In this document: piece after piece, positions 45,752 to 53,652 of the stretch
Layout of the letters: each line of letters opens with the position of its first letter
Numbering within the stretch: the stretch's first letter is position 1
NCBI RefSeq assembly: GCF_040676775.1
Contig: NZ_JBFAPP010000020.1
Location: 1 to 64,000, forward strand
Source: Micromonospora_G sp040676775
GTDB taxonomy: Bacteria; Actinomycetota; Actinomycetes; Mycobacteriales; Micromonosporaceae
Direction of reading: 5' to 3'
DNA: 64,000 bases
Notes under the pieces: generated by a model
Databases searched by the model: none
What the model was told of the DNA's origin: nothing
The model's input: the letters and a program-made list of their open reading frames with translations, nothing else
Position numbers and translations under genes: made by a program

Positions 45752-46072
45752 CTGGACCCTCCGTGCTTCGCGGCGGGGTGGGCCGGCGGGCCTCGGGGGA
45801 TACCCGCCGGCACCCGAATCCTGCCGGGCCGCGCTGAACACGAACTTGACGCGCCGTCCAGTGCCCTCGGCGGGCTTCGTAGCGCGGACCACTCGGTCGA
45901 CGGGGAAGCGGTGCCGCGCCGGGCACCGCAGCCTGTACGCGCCTTGTGCGGCTGCACGGCGTACGCGAACCGCCGGGCGTTTCTCGGTATCGATCGAGAA
46001 AGGTGAATAAATTGGTCGTCAACCCGGCACCGACAGGATCGACCGACGAATGTCTCCTGCCGAGGACGGAAC
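45752..46072. other. Divergent promoter region between flavoprotein and MFS genes
   Basis: A 321-bp region with no gene that I can support. It contains an inverted repeat at 45980-46001 near the MFS side. Both promoters are expected here. Confidence 0.55.
45980..46001. promoter_or_regulatory. Operator-like inverted repeat upstream of MFS gene
   Basis: TTTCTCG (45980-45986) and CGAGAAA (45995-46001) are perfect inverted arms around an 8-nt spacer, in a GC-rich background where such an A/T-rich dyad stands out. The size fits a TetR- or MarR-type site. It lies 71 bp before the MFS start. Confidence 0.45.
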
Positions 46073-47314
46073 ATGCATCAGCAAGCTTTCGAAGGCCAGT
46101 GTGTTGCCGAGGAGGGCCGGCACACCGCCGCCACGTCGCGCATCCGCAATCCGAAACTGACCCTGTTCGCGCTGGCGCTGGGCACCTTCGCGATCGGTAC
46201 CGGCGAGTTCGGTAGCAACGGCATCATCCAGCTCTTCTCGTCCGACCTCGACGTGACGATCCCGGTCGCGACGTACGCGATCACCGCGTACGCCTTCGGG
46301 GTGGTGATCGGCTCTCCGGCGATCACCCTCCTCGCGGCCAGGGTCAACCGACGCACCCTGCTGCTCGGCCTGGTCGTGCTGTTTCTGGTCGGCAACGGGC
46401 TCTCGGCGTCGGCGCCGAACATCGCGCTGCTCGTCGTCTTCCGGTTCGTCGCAGGCAGTGTGCAGGGTGCGTTCTTCGGTGCCGGTGCCGTCGTCGCCGC
46501 GTACGTGTACGGCCCGGGGCGTGGCGGCAAGGCGTTCGCCACGGTGATGGGAGGACTCACCATCGCCACCATCATCGGATCGCCGCTCGGCACCTTCATC
46601 GGCCAGAACGCCGGCTGGCGTGTCATGTACTGGGCCGTGGTCGCGATCGGTCTGCTGGCCGGCGCTGCCCTGGTCGCCTGGCTGCCGCGCACCGACGACC
46701 TGCGCGGCGGCTCCATCGCGAACGAGCTGGGCGCACTGCGTCGTCTGAACGTCTGGCTGATGTTCGCGGTGGCGTCGCTCGGCATCTCGAGCATCTTCGC
46801 CGTCTACACGTTCATCGGCCCGTTCGTCACCGACGCCGCGCTGCGCGACGCCACGCTGATCCCGGCCGCGCTGGCCGTCTTCGGCGTCGGCATGGCTGTC
46901 GGCAACCACCTCGGCGGACGCGTCGCCGACCGGGATGCCGACCGCGGCCTGATCTGGGGCTACGGCGGCGTTCTGGTGTTGCTCGTGCTGATCGGCGTGG
47001 CCGGAAGCAACCTGGCGATCCTGCTGCCCTGCCTGTTCGGCGTCGGCGCGACCATGATGTTCGCGATCCCGACCATCCAGGTGCGGCTGACCGGCTTCGC
47101 CCCGGACGCGCCGACCCTGATGGGCGCCCTCAACCTCGCCGCCCTCAACCTGGCCAACTCGTTGGGCGCGATCGGTGGCGCGATCACCCTCGATGCCGGC
47201 TGGGGCGCGCTCTCCACGGTCTGGGCCGGTTTCGTTCTCACCACCGCCGGGCTGCTGCTGTACGTGACGACGGTCGCCCGGACAAAGCCGTCCCCGGTCC
47301 CCGTCCATGTCTGA
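46073..47314 (+). CDS. MFS transporter, DHA1-type drug efflux
   Basis: A 413-residue membrane protein with twelve predicted segments. It has the DHA1 pattern: GTGEFGSNGIIQLFSSDLDV in helix 1, AITAYAFGVVIGSPAITLLAARVNRRTLLL (motif A region), and GSPLGTFIGQNAGWRVMYW (motif C-like) as in chloramphenicol- or arabinose-type exporters. It starts at ATG 46073 with GAGGACGGA upstream and has a hydrophilic N terminus of about 25 residues. It probably exports a drug or metabolite with proton uptake; the substrate is unknown. It is divergent from the cNMP/TrxR-like flavoprotein. Confidence 0.9.
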   Translation: MHQQAFEGQCVAEEGRHTAATSRIRNPKLTLFALALGTFAIGTGEFGSNGIIQLFSSDLDVTIPVATYAITAYAFGVVIGSPAITLLAARVNRRTLLLGLVVLFLVGNGLSASAPNIALLVVFRFVAGSVQGAFFGAGAVVAAYVYGPGRGGKAFATVMGGLTIATIIGSPLGTFIGQNAGWRVMYWAVVAIGLLAGAALVAWLPRTDDLRGGSIANELGALRRLNVWLMFAVASLGISSIFAVYTFIGPFVTDAALRDATLIPAALAVFGVGMAVGNHLGGRVADRDADRGLIWGYGGVLVLLVLIGVAGSNLAILLPCLFGVGATMMFAIPTIQVRLTGFAPDAPTLMGALNLAALNLANSLGAIGGAITLDAGWGALSTVWAGFVLTTAGLLLYVTTVARTKPSPVPVHV

Positions 47315-47404
47315 CGCGGACAAGCTCATCCCCACCGGTCGGTGCCGCCGCCTGGCACGCCCCTTCAGTCGGTATCCAGTTCCTGTCAACTGACTGCTTC
47401 TAGC

Positions 47405-47436
47405 GTCGGCTCGTCGGGAGAACCCGACGAGCCGAC
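47405..47436 (+). terminator. Perfect 14-bp hairpin between MFS and hydrolase genes
   Basis: GTCGGCTCGTCGGG (47405-47418) pairs perfectly with CCCGACGAGCCGAC (47423-47436) around an AGAA loop. It lies 90 bp after the MFS stop and 15 bp before the GTG of a short ORF. It may be a terminator, or part of an attenuator for the hydrolase operon. Confidence 0.65.
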
Positions 47437-47451
47437 GAGGGAGTAGGAAAA

Positions 47452-47568
47452 GTGCTCAACAGGAAGAAACCCGCGGCCTCCGCCGCGGCCACGGCCGTCG
47501 TCGCGGCGGCCGACCCGAGCGTGTTCGTGGTGACCGCGTCCGGCACCCGTCCAGGTGGTCGACCGTGA
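47452..47568 (+). CDS. Short ORF (38 aa) coupled to alpha/beta hydrolase gene
   Basis: A GTG with GGGAGTAGG just upstream opens a 38-codon ORF rich in Ala and GC3-biased (MLNRKKPAASAAATAVVAAA). Its TGA overlaps the GTG of the hydrolase gene (GTGA). It could be a leader peptide behind the hairpin at 47405-47436, or the remnant of a secreted form, since its start resembles the beginning of a signal sequence. No family recognised. Confidence 0.4.
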   Translation: MLNRKKPAASAAATAVVAAADPSVFVVTASGTRPGGRP

Positions 47569-48275
47569 CGAATCCGACGATCGTGCTGGTGCACGGAGCG
47601 TTCGCCGACAGCAGCGGGTTCAACGCGGTCGCCCAGGGGCTGCTCGCTGACGGCTACCCGGTGGTCGCGGCACCCAACCCGCTTCGTGGGCTCTCCTTCG
47701 ACGCGGCGCAGGTGAAGGCGTTGCTGGAGAGCATCGAGGGTCCGATCGTGCTGGTCGGCCACTCGTACGGCGGCGCTGTCATCTCGTCGGCCGCCACGGG
47801 GAACCCGGACATCCAGGCGCTGGTCTACCTGGCGGCGTTCGTGCCGGAGACCGGGGAGGCCGTTCAGGAACTGGTCGAGAAGTTCCCCGGGAGCACGGTC
47901 GGGGAGTCCCTGAAACCGGTGCCGCTGCCGGACGGGCAGGTCGACCTCTATATCGAACCGAAGGTGTTCCACGCCCGGTTCGCGGCCGACGTGCCCGCCG
48001 AGGAGGCCGCGCTTTACGCGATCGCGCAGCGCCCGGCTACCGGTGCCGCGCTCGGTGAGCCCGCGACCGGTCCGCAGGCGTGGCACACGATTCCCAACTA
48101 CAACCTGATCTCAGGGGAGGACAAGATCATTCCGCCCGCCGCTCAAGAGTTCATGGCCAAGCGTGCCGACGCCAAGGTTCAGGTTGTCAGCGGTGCCTCG
48201 CACATGGTGTTCGCGTCGCAGCCGGAAACGACCGTGGCGTTCATCGAGAAGGCTGCCCGGGAGACCGCGCGCTGA
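47565..48275 (+). CDS. Alpha/beta hydrolase (cytoplasmic paralogue)
   Basis: A 236-residue alpha/beta hydrolase. LVHGAFADSSGFN forms the oxyanion-hole region, GHSYGGAVIS has the nucleophile Ser, and GASHMVFAS the catalytic His; the acid is probably in SGEDKIIPP. It is about 50% identical by eye to the exported hydrolase at 48671. The GTG start overlaps the short ORF upstream. Substrate unknown; relatives are annotated as esterases or haloperoxidase-like. Confidence 0.9.
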   Translation: MTNPTIVLVHGAFADSSGFNAVAQGLLADGYPVVAAPNPLRGLSFDAAQVKALLESIEGPIVLVGHSYGGAVISSAATGNPDIQALVYLAAFVPETGEAVQELVEKFPGSTVGESLKPVPLPDGQVDLYIEPKVFHARFAADVPAEEAALYAIAQRPATGAALGEPATGPQAWHTIPNYNLISGEDKIIPPAAQEFMAKRADAKVQVVSGASHMVFASQPETTVAFIEKAARETAR

Positions 48276-48351
48276 CGATCTGTTCGCGGAGGGGTGCGGT
48301 GGTTCCGCATGCCGTACCCCTCCGCTTCCGTCCCCTAAACCGTGACCGCGC

Positions 48352-48555
48352 TCAGCCCCGCAACCGACGGTTGACCGCCCAGACGTGGAACGCCAGCCCG
48401 ATACCCCAGGCGAGGATGGACCACAGCGGCCAGAAGAAATGTTCCGGATCGAAAATCCACCACACCACGACCTGGGCCAAATTGGCCAGGACGTAGGAGA
48501 GAATGTGGGACCACAGTCCCCACTTCACGGCGGTATCGCTCATTGTCGAATTCAT
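48352..48555 (-). CDS. Small 2TM-domain membrane protein
   Basis: A 67-residue protein with two membrane helices (LWSHILSYVLANLAQVVVWW and LWSILAWGIGLAFHVWAV) typical of the 2TM domain family, which also occurs fused to histidine kinases. It is convergent with the hydrolase at 47565 and divergent from the exported hydrolase. The Met at 48555 has GCGGA upstream; the Met four codons later is an alternative. Function unknown. Confidence 0.8.
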   Translation of the reverse strand: MNSTMSDTAVKWGLWSHILSYVLANLAQVVVWWIFDPEHFFWPLWSILAWGIGLAFHVWAVNRRLRG

Positions 48556-48573
48556 TTCCGCAGGCTAGGTCGA

Positions 48574-48620
48574 CGTACTTGACGACGATTGAACTGCTGC
48601 TTCAGTGTTCGTCAAGTACG
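48574..48620. promoter_or_regulatory. Long dyad operator between divergent genes
   Basis: CGTACTTGACGA (48574-48585) and TCGTCAAGTACG (48609-48620) are perfect 12-bp inverted copies with a 23-bp spacer. The spacer itself has partial symmetry (GAACTG and CAGTGTTC). It lies in the middle of the 115-bp region between the 2TM gene and the exported hydrolase, and TTGACG in the left arm may serve as a -35 box. Confidence 0.6.
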
Positions 48621-48670
48621 CGTCCCTACGCTGGCCGCCGATTGACATCGGTACTGAAGGGACCATTTTG

Positions 48671-49468
48671 ATGAAGACGACCCGCCGCACGTTGCTGGCT
48701 GGATCCGCCGCGGCCGCGACCGGCGCACTGTTCGCGGCGCCGGCCGCACAGGCACACACCCGTCCCGGGAACGGACCCAAACCGACCGTCGTTCTCGTGC
48801 ACGGTGCGTTCGCCGACGCCTCCGGCTGGAACGGCGTGGCCAGCCGGCTCATCCGGGATGGCTACCCGGTCATCGCCCCGGCGAACCCGCTGCGCGGGGT
48901 GAGCGCCGACTCCGCCTACCTGGCAAGTGTTCTCGCCACCCTCGACGGCCCCCTGGTGGTCGTCGCGCACTCCTACGGCGGCATGGTCACCACGAACGCC
49001 ACGACCGGCAACGCGAACGTCAAGGCCCTGGTGTACGTCGCCGCGTTCGTACCCGACCATAGCGAAACGCTGCTGGGGCTGCAGACGGCGTACCCGGGAA
49101 GCAAGCTGGACGAGGCGGCGCTGGACTTCCGTCCCTACGGTGAGGGCCACGTCGACGGGTACATCAAGAAAGCGGCCTTCCGCGACGTGTTCGCCGCGGA
49201 CGTGCCGAGGGCGACGACCGACCTGATGTGGGCGTCGCAGCGACCGGCTGACGCGACCACGCTGGGGGAGCCGTCCGGCGTCCCTGCGTGGACGACGATC
49301 CCTTCCTGGTACCTCGTCGCCCGCAAGGACAACGTGATCCCCGCCGCGGCGCAGCGGTTCATGGCGCAGCGGGCCCGCGCACACACGGCCGAGGTCAGCG
49401 CCTCGCATGTCGCGATGATCGCGCAGCCGGCCGCGACGGCGGAGTTCATCAAGCGCGCCGCGCGCTGA
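48671..49468 (+). CDS. Exported (Tat) alpha/beta hydrolase
   Basis: A 265-residue hydrolase with a twin-arginine signal (TTRRTLLAGSAAAATGALFA, cleavage after AQA near residue 30). The mature part matches the hydrolase at 47565: LVHGAFADASGWN, AHSYGGMVTT (Ser nucleophile, with Ala for the usual Gly before His) and a C-terminal SASHVAMIA His. The ATG at 48671 follows GAAGGGA. The pair are recent paralogues, one cytoplasmic and one exported. It is followed by a truncated MMPL gene. Confidence 0.9.
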   Translation: MKTTRRTLLAGSAAAATGALFAAPAAQAHTRPGNGPKPTVVLVHGAFADASGWNGVASRLIRDGYPVIAPANPLRGVSADSAYLASVLATLDGPLVVVAHSYGGMVTTNATTGNANVKALVYVAAFVPDHSETLLGLQTAYPGSKLDEAALDFRPYGEGHVDGYIKKAAFRDVFAADVPRATTDLMWASQRPADATTLGEPSGVPAWTTIPSWYLVARKDNVIPAAAQRFMAQRARAHTAEVSASHVAMIAQPAATAEFIKRAAR

Positions 49469-49490
49469 CGAAGGCCCAAGGGGGGCAGTG

Positions 49491-49980
49491 ATGTTCGAGC
49501 GTCTCGGGCGGACGATGGTCCGTTGGCGGTGGTGGGTGATCGCCCTTGCGGTGGCCTTGATCGCGTTCGGTGGCATCTGGGGTACGCAGGTATTCGGCTC
49601 GTTGACCACCGCGGGGTTCGACGATCCGGCGTTCCAGCAGGCCGTCGACGAGACGCTCGACTCACTTCCCAACGATGTGGTGACCAGCACCGTCACCTAC
49701 TGGAGCACGAACAGCCCGACCCTGGTCGACGAGGGCCGCCGTTCCACCTACGCGGTGCTGACCCTGGCCGGCGACGACGAGACCCAGCGCGGCGAAGCGC
49801 TGGAGGAGATCGAGGACGACCTGGCCGCCCCCGGCCTGCAGACGCAGGTCGGAGGCATCACCACGTAGGACAAACAGTGGAAGCTCGCTGAACAGGCCCG
49901 GGTCGAGCTGCCGTCGCCGTTGGCGTACGTCAGCGGCACCCGGGCCCAGCCGGCACCCCACTGCGTCCGGGCCGATCCAG
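49491..49980 (+). pseudogene. Truncated MMPL/RND-type transporter gene
   Basis: The ATG at 49491 opens 125 residues matching the N terminus of MMPL family exporters (ERLGRTMVRWRWWVIALAVA, then the extracellular domain with AVDETLDSLPNDVVTS and LQTQVGG). A TAG at 49866-49868 ends it. In-frame sequence after the stop (DKQWKLAEQARVELPSPLAYV) still resembles the region before the second membrane helix, but the rest of the roughly 700-residue protein is missing. The convergent lipoprotein gene begins there. This is a decayed gene; a functional 125-residue fragment is unlikely. Confidence 0.75.
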
Positions 49981-49984
49981 CGCG

Positions 49985-50866
49985 TCAGCTCCGGGTGGCC
50001 AGGTCGGCGCAGCCGGTCTCCTCGGGGAGCAGCGGCCGGAACACGATCCTCCACTGCTTGCCGCCCGATTGCCACGGTGTGTCGGCGTTGGCCTTCTGGG
50101 CCGCGCCGATCACCTTGCTCGCGTCGTCGCCGGCGACCGCCACACAGCCGACGTCGACGGTGGCGTTGAGCTTGTCGCCCGGTAGGGCCGGCCCCGGCCA
50201 GTCCACGGCGGGCTGGGCCGGCAGTGCCGGATCGGGCTGCGTCACATACGGCGTCACGATCGCCGCGATCGCCACCGGCGCGTAGGGCGCGGGCTCCTCG
50301 ATTTTGTCGTCACCGAGAGTGGTGTGCAGGTCGCTCAACGCGCCGACCAGGTCGGAGAGTTTCTTACGGGCTGCCTGCTGCGCGTCGGTCAGGCCACCCG
50401 CGTCCTCCATGCCCAGTGCGACGACCTCCAACGTCTTGGTGCCGTCGGGGGTGACCAGCGTGAACCGGGTGTTCTGGACGTCGGCGACCGGTGGCTGGCC
50501 GAGGTCGGTGGAGGCGCCGACCCCCGCGTCCTGTGCCCTCTTGACCAGCGTCCGCACGTCCTCGGCCGAGATCACCGTCTGCAGCAGGTTAGGTAGCGCG
50601 GGGCCGGGATAGGCGAGCGTAGTCGGCCCTTGGGTGATCACCCGACCGTCGCCGTGGATCGACACCACCGGCAGACGGCTCGGGATCGTCTCGACCGGCA
50701 CGAAACCGCCGGTGTAGTCGACCCGCAGCACGACTGCGTCGCCGTCCAGGTATCCGACATCCATCGGGGGCGAACTTCCAACGCTCGGCTGAGGGCCGCA
50801 GGCGGCCAGGAGAAGCAACGCGGGTGCGGCCGCCGCCAGGCCCAAACGGGGTGTCCGTGTCGTCAT
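49985..50866 (-). CDS. Lipoprotein of unknown function
   Basis: A 293-residue protein with a lipoprotein signal (LLLLAAC, Cys23). The mature protein begins with strand-rich sequence (DAVVLRVDYTGGFVPVETIP, LPVVSIHGDGRVITQGP) as in secreted actinobacterial proteins of unknown role, and has two Cys toward the end. No catalytic motif recognised. No clear ribosome site precedes the ATG at 50866. It probably sits on the outer face of the membrane. It is downstream of an MFS gene on the same strand with a 105-bp gap. Confidence 0.75.
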   Translation of the reverse strand: MTTRTPRLGLAAAAPALLLLAACGPQPSVGSSPPMDVGYLDGDAVVLRVDYTGGFVPVETIPSRLPVVSIHGDGRVITQGPTTLAYPGPALPNLLQTVISAEDVRTLVKRAQDAGVGASTDLGQPPVADVQNTRFTLVTPDGTKTLEVVALGMEDAGGLTDAQQAARKKLSDLVGALSDLHTTLGDDKIEEPAPYAPVAIAAIVTPYVTQPDPALPAQPAVDWPGPALPGDKLNATVDVGCVAVAGDDASKVIGAAQKANADTPWQSGGKQWRIVFRPLLPEETGCADLATRS

Positions 50867-50971
50867 GCCGGTCAGACGACGAGAACGGAGATCCGGTTCC
50901 CGGCGACCACGGCACGCGCGAATCCCACGGCGAACGAGGTCCTCGCGATGCCCGGTGTCACAGCCAGGTTG

Positions 50972-52465
50972 TCATTCTGGCTCGTTGCCCGGATCCTGTG
51001 GTTTGCGCTGTTCGTCGACCCGGATGACCTTCTCGCCGCCGGCAGGCGGGCGCATCTGGCGCTGGGCGACCAGACCGGCCAGGGCAGCGAGTATTCCGCC
51101 GCCGAGGATCACCGGCCGGGTGCCGTCGACCAGGAAGTCGGCGCTGCCCACAGTCACCTGTCGTTGTCCGATCAGCGTCACCAGCAGCGGCGTCAGGACC
51201 ACCGAGCACCCCAGGACGACCTTCAGCATCGACTGGTAGAGCGCGTTGACCCGGCCGCGCATCGAGTCCTCCACCCGGAACCCGATGATGGTGACCCCGG
51301 TCAGGAACGCGGCCCCGGCGCAGGCACCCGTCAGTACCACGGCTGGCAGCGAGACGGCCAGGTGTGGGGAGAGCGCCACCAGCACGAGCGCACCTCCGGC
51401 GGCGACGACCGCGAGGCCGAACAGTCGTTCGTGCGACAGGCGGCGGGCCAGCCTGGGTGCCCCGAGGATGCCGACCACCAGACCGAGGAACGCGGCGAGC
51501 AGCAGCAGCCCGAAGGCGGCCTGGCCGCCGAGCAGGCTCAACGCGTACGGCTGGGCCGAACCGACCACGGCGCCGGCTGCGGCGAGTGCGCCCATCATGC
51601 CGATCAGCAGGCCCCGGACGACCGGGGTGCCGCGCAGGTAGCCGACGCTGTCGCGCATCATGGCGCCCAGCCCCGGACCAGGTGTGGCGGCGGGCTCGGC
51701 ACCGGTCACGATCTGGAGCGGATCGCCGCTGGGGCGGCCGGGGTTGGCCGCTGGGGCGGGTCCCGACAGCTCGCTCAGAAGTGTGACGATCGAGGTGGCG
51801 CTGGCCAGGTAGAACAGCGCCGCGACGACGATGGCGAGCCGGGTCAGCCCGTTCATGCCGATCACGTCGGGTGACAGACCGAGAACGGTGCCGGCCCCGG
51901 TGATCAGGATGAACAGACCGCCGCCGACCACGATCGTGATGCCGTACGTCATGACCAGGCCGAGTTGGGCCGCTGGCGCGAGTTGCTCCGGGCGACGCAA
52001 CAGGCGGGGTAGCGAGGCATCCTTCGACGGGATCCACATGGTCGTGGCCACCTGGACGAGGAAGCCGCCGACCAGGATCCACCAGTAGGTGTTCACCACG
52101 GCGATCGACAACAGGAGCGCGCAACGGGCCAGGTCGGCTACGGCCATCACCGTACGCCGGTCGAACCGGTCCGCGATCAGCCCGGCGATCGGCGCGAACA
52201 GCAGGCCGGGCAGCAGGTTCGCGAACAGGACGCCGCTGAATGCGAAGTTCAGCCCAGCGGCGCTGGTGGCCAGCGTACTGGCCAGCGCGGCGAGCCCGGA
52301 CAGGGCCAGCCAGTCCCCCGAACTGCACAGCCCGGTGACGATCCACAGCCGGCGGAACGCCCGCAGGGCCAGAACCTCCCGGGCGGAGGCCAGCATGGGA
52401 ATGTCAACTTGCTCCGAGGTGCCTGTATCCCCAGCTACAGGGCCCCGTTCAGCGCCGATCTGCAC
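50972..52465 (-). CDS. MFS transporter (DHA3-like)
   Basis: A 497-residue MFS protein with the pattern of DHA3-type exporters: LRAFRRLWIVTGLCSSGDWL at the first helix, AGLIADRFDRRTVMAVADLARC (motif A) and about twelve membrane segments with a long central loop near residues 215-270. The longest start is a GTG at 52465; an internal ATG at 52396 (MLASAREVLAL) fits the usual family length better, and neither has a strong ribosome site. The substrate is unknown. It lies between a lipoprotein gene and the beta-lactamase gene on the same strand, with 117 bp to the latter. Confidence 0.88.
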   Translation of the reverse strand: MQIGAERGPVAGDTGTSEQVDIPMLASAREVLALRAFRRLWIVTGLCSSGDWLALSGLAALASTLATSAAGLNFAFSGVLFANLLPGLLFAPIAGLIADRFDRRTVMAVADLARCALLLSIAVVNTYWWILVGGFLVQVATTMWIPSKDASLPRLLRRPEQLAPAAQLGLVMTYGITIVVGGGLFILITGAGTVLGLSPDVIGMNGLTRLAIVVAALFYLASATSIVTLLSELSGPAPAANPGRPSGDPLQIVTGAEPAATPGPGLGAMMRDSVGYLRGTPVVRGLLIGMMGALAAAGAVVGSAQPYALSLLGGQAAFGLLLLAAFLGLVVGILGAPRLARRLSHERLFGLAVVAAGGALVLVALSPHLAVSLPAVVLTGACAGAAFLTGVTIIGFRVEDSMRGRVNALYQSMLKVVLGCSVVLTPLLVTLIGQRQVTVGSADFLVDGTRPVILGGGILAALAGLVAQRQMRPPAGGEKVIRVDEQRKPQDPGNEPE

Positions 52466-52582
52466 CTGCGCACGTTAGACCGGCCCGGCTCGGAGAGCAA
52501 AGATCGCCCGCCGGGGGTCGCGGAGCTGTCGCTGCCCCGGCCGCCCCGCCGGGTGTGTCCCGACGGGCCGGCAGGGTCCGGG

Positions 52583-53518
52583 TTACCGGCGCAGTGCCGC
52601 GGCTGCCACCTTCGCCGCCTCCGCGAGCAGAGCGTCGTCGTACCCGGCGTCCTGCTTGTCCCGACTGGACAGGATGGCGAGTACCAGGGGCTCACCGTCG
52701 GGTGGCCACACCACGGCGATGTCGTTGCGGGTGCCGTACCCGCCGGAACCGGTCTTGTCGCCGACGGTCCAGTCGGCCGGTACGCCGGCTCGGATCGTCT
52801 TGCCGCCGGTGGTGTTGCCACGAAGCCACCCGGTCAGTACCGTCCGATCCTCCGCGTCGAGCGCCGCACCGAGGGCGTACGCACGCAGGTCGCTGCCGAG
52901 TGCCCGCGGTGTGCTGGTGTCCCGCCGGTCGCCCGGCGTCGCCTCGTTGAGCGCGGTCTCGATCCGCTCGGGGTCGGTGACCTGGTCGCCGAGTCCGCGC
53001 AGCGCCTGCTCGAGACCGTCGGGGCCGCCGAGACGACGCAGCAGCAGGTTGCCGGCGGTGTTGTCGCTGTAACGCACCGCCGCGTCGGCGATCGCGCGCA
53101 GTGTCATGCCGGTGTCCACGTGCTTTTCGGTGACCGGTGAGTAGGTGACCAGGTCGGCGCTGGAGTACCGGACGACCTGGTCGAGTTCGGCCGTCGAGGT
53201 AGCCGCCAGCACCGCGCCCGCCGCCAGTGCCTTGAACGTCGAGGCGTAGGCGAATCGCTCGTCCGCGCGGTACTCCACCGTACGACCGGAGCCGGTGTCG
53301 AGGGCGTATACGCCGAGCCGGGCGCCGAACCGCGTCTCCAGCCGTTCGAACTCGGGTCCGAGCCCGGAGACCGGTGCCGGGGTCGTCGCCGTGGCCGACG
53401 GGGCGGTGCCGGTCGGCGTTCCGCTCGCCGCGCAGCCGGCGAGCGGGACCAGCGCAAGCGCGGCCGAGACCACGATCGCGACACGTCGGGGCGAGGGGAC
53501 CACGAAGCGGATCAGCAT
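52583..53518 (-). CDS. Class A beta-lactamase, lipoprotein form
   Basis: A 311-residue serine beta-lactamase. It shows STFK with nucleophile Ser93 and Lys96, SDN at 151-153, the omega-loop ETALN with Glu187 and Asn191, and KTG at 255-257, all intact. The leader ends in LAGC (Cys29), so the enzyme is probably lipid-anchored outside the membrane. It hydrolyses penicillins and related drugs. The ATG at 53518 has GGAAGGAAG upstream. It is divergent from a LysR regulator coupled to a BlaB-like gene, as in Streptomyces cacaoi blaL, and is therefore probably inducible. Confidence 0.95.
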   Translation of the reverse strand: MLIRFVVPSPRRVAIVVSAALALVPLAGCAASGTPTGTAPSATATTPAPVSGLGPEFERLETRFGARLGVYALDTGSGRTVEYRADERFAYASTFKALAAGAVLAATSTAELDQVVRYSSADLVTYSPVTEKHVDTGMTLRAIADAAVRYSDNTAGNLLLRRLGGPDGLEQALRGLGDQVTDPERIETALNEATPGDRRDTSTPRALGSDLRAYALGAALDAEDRTVLTGWLRGNTTGGKTIRAGVPADWTVGDKTGSGGYGTRNDIAVVWPPDGEPLVLAILSSRDKQDAGYDDALLAEAAKVAAAALRR

Positions 53519-53618
53519 CGTCGAGTCTTCCTTCCGTTCTCGGTGGGTTCCGTCGCCCGGCCGGGGCAATCTGGAGCCTCGCATCACCGGGTGGATGCCG
53601 TCCAAGACACAAGTGTGC

Positions 53619-53634
53619 GGATCAATGCTGATCC
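53619..53634. promoter_or_regulatory. LysR-type operator between beta-lactamase and regulator genes
   Basis: GGATCAATGCTGATCC is a dyad (GGATCA, 4-nt spacer, TGATCC) extended by TGC and GCA on either side. It is 18 bp upstream of the LysR start, in the 134-bp divergent region. The position fits an autoregulated LysR site that also serves the beta-lactamase promoter. Confidence 0.6.
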
Positions 53635-53652
53635 GGCATAGACTGCCCCGCC

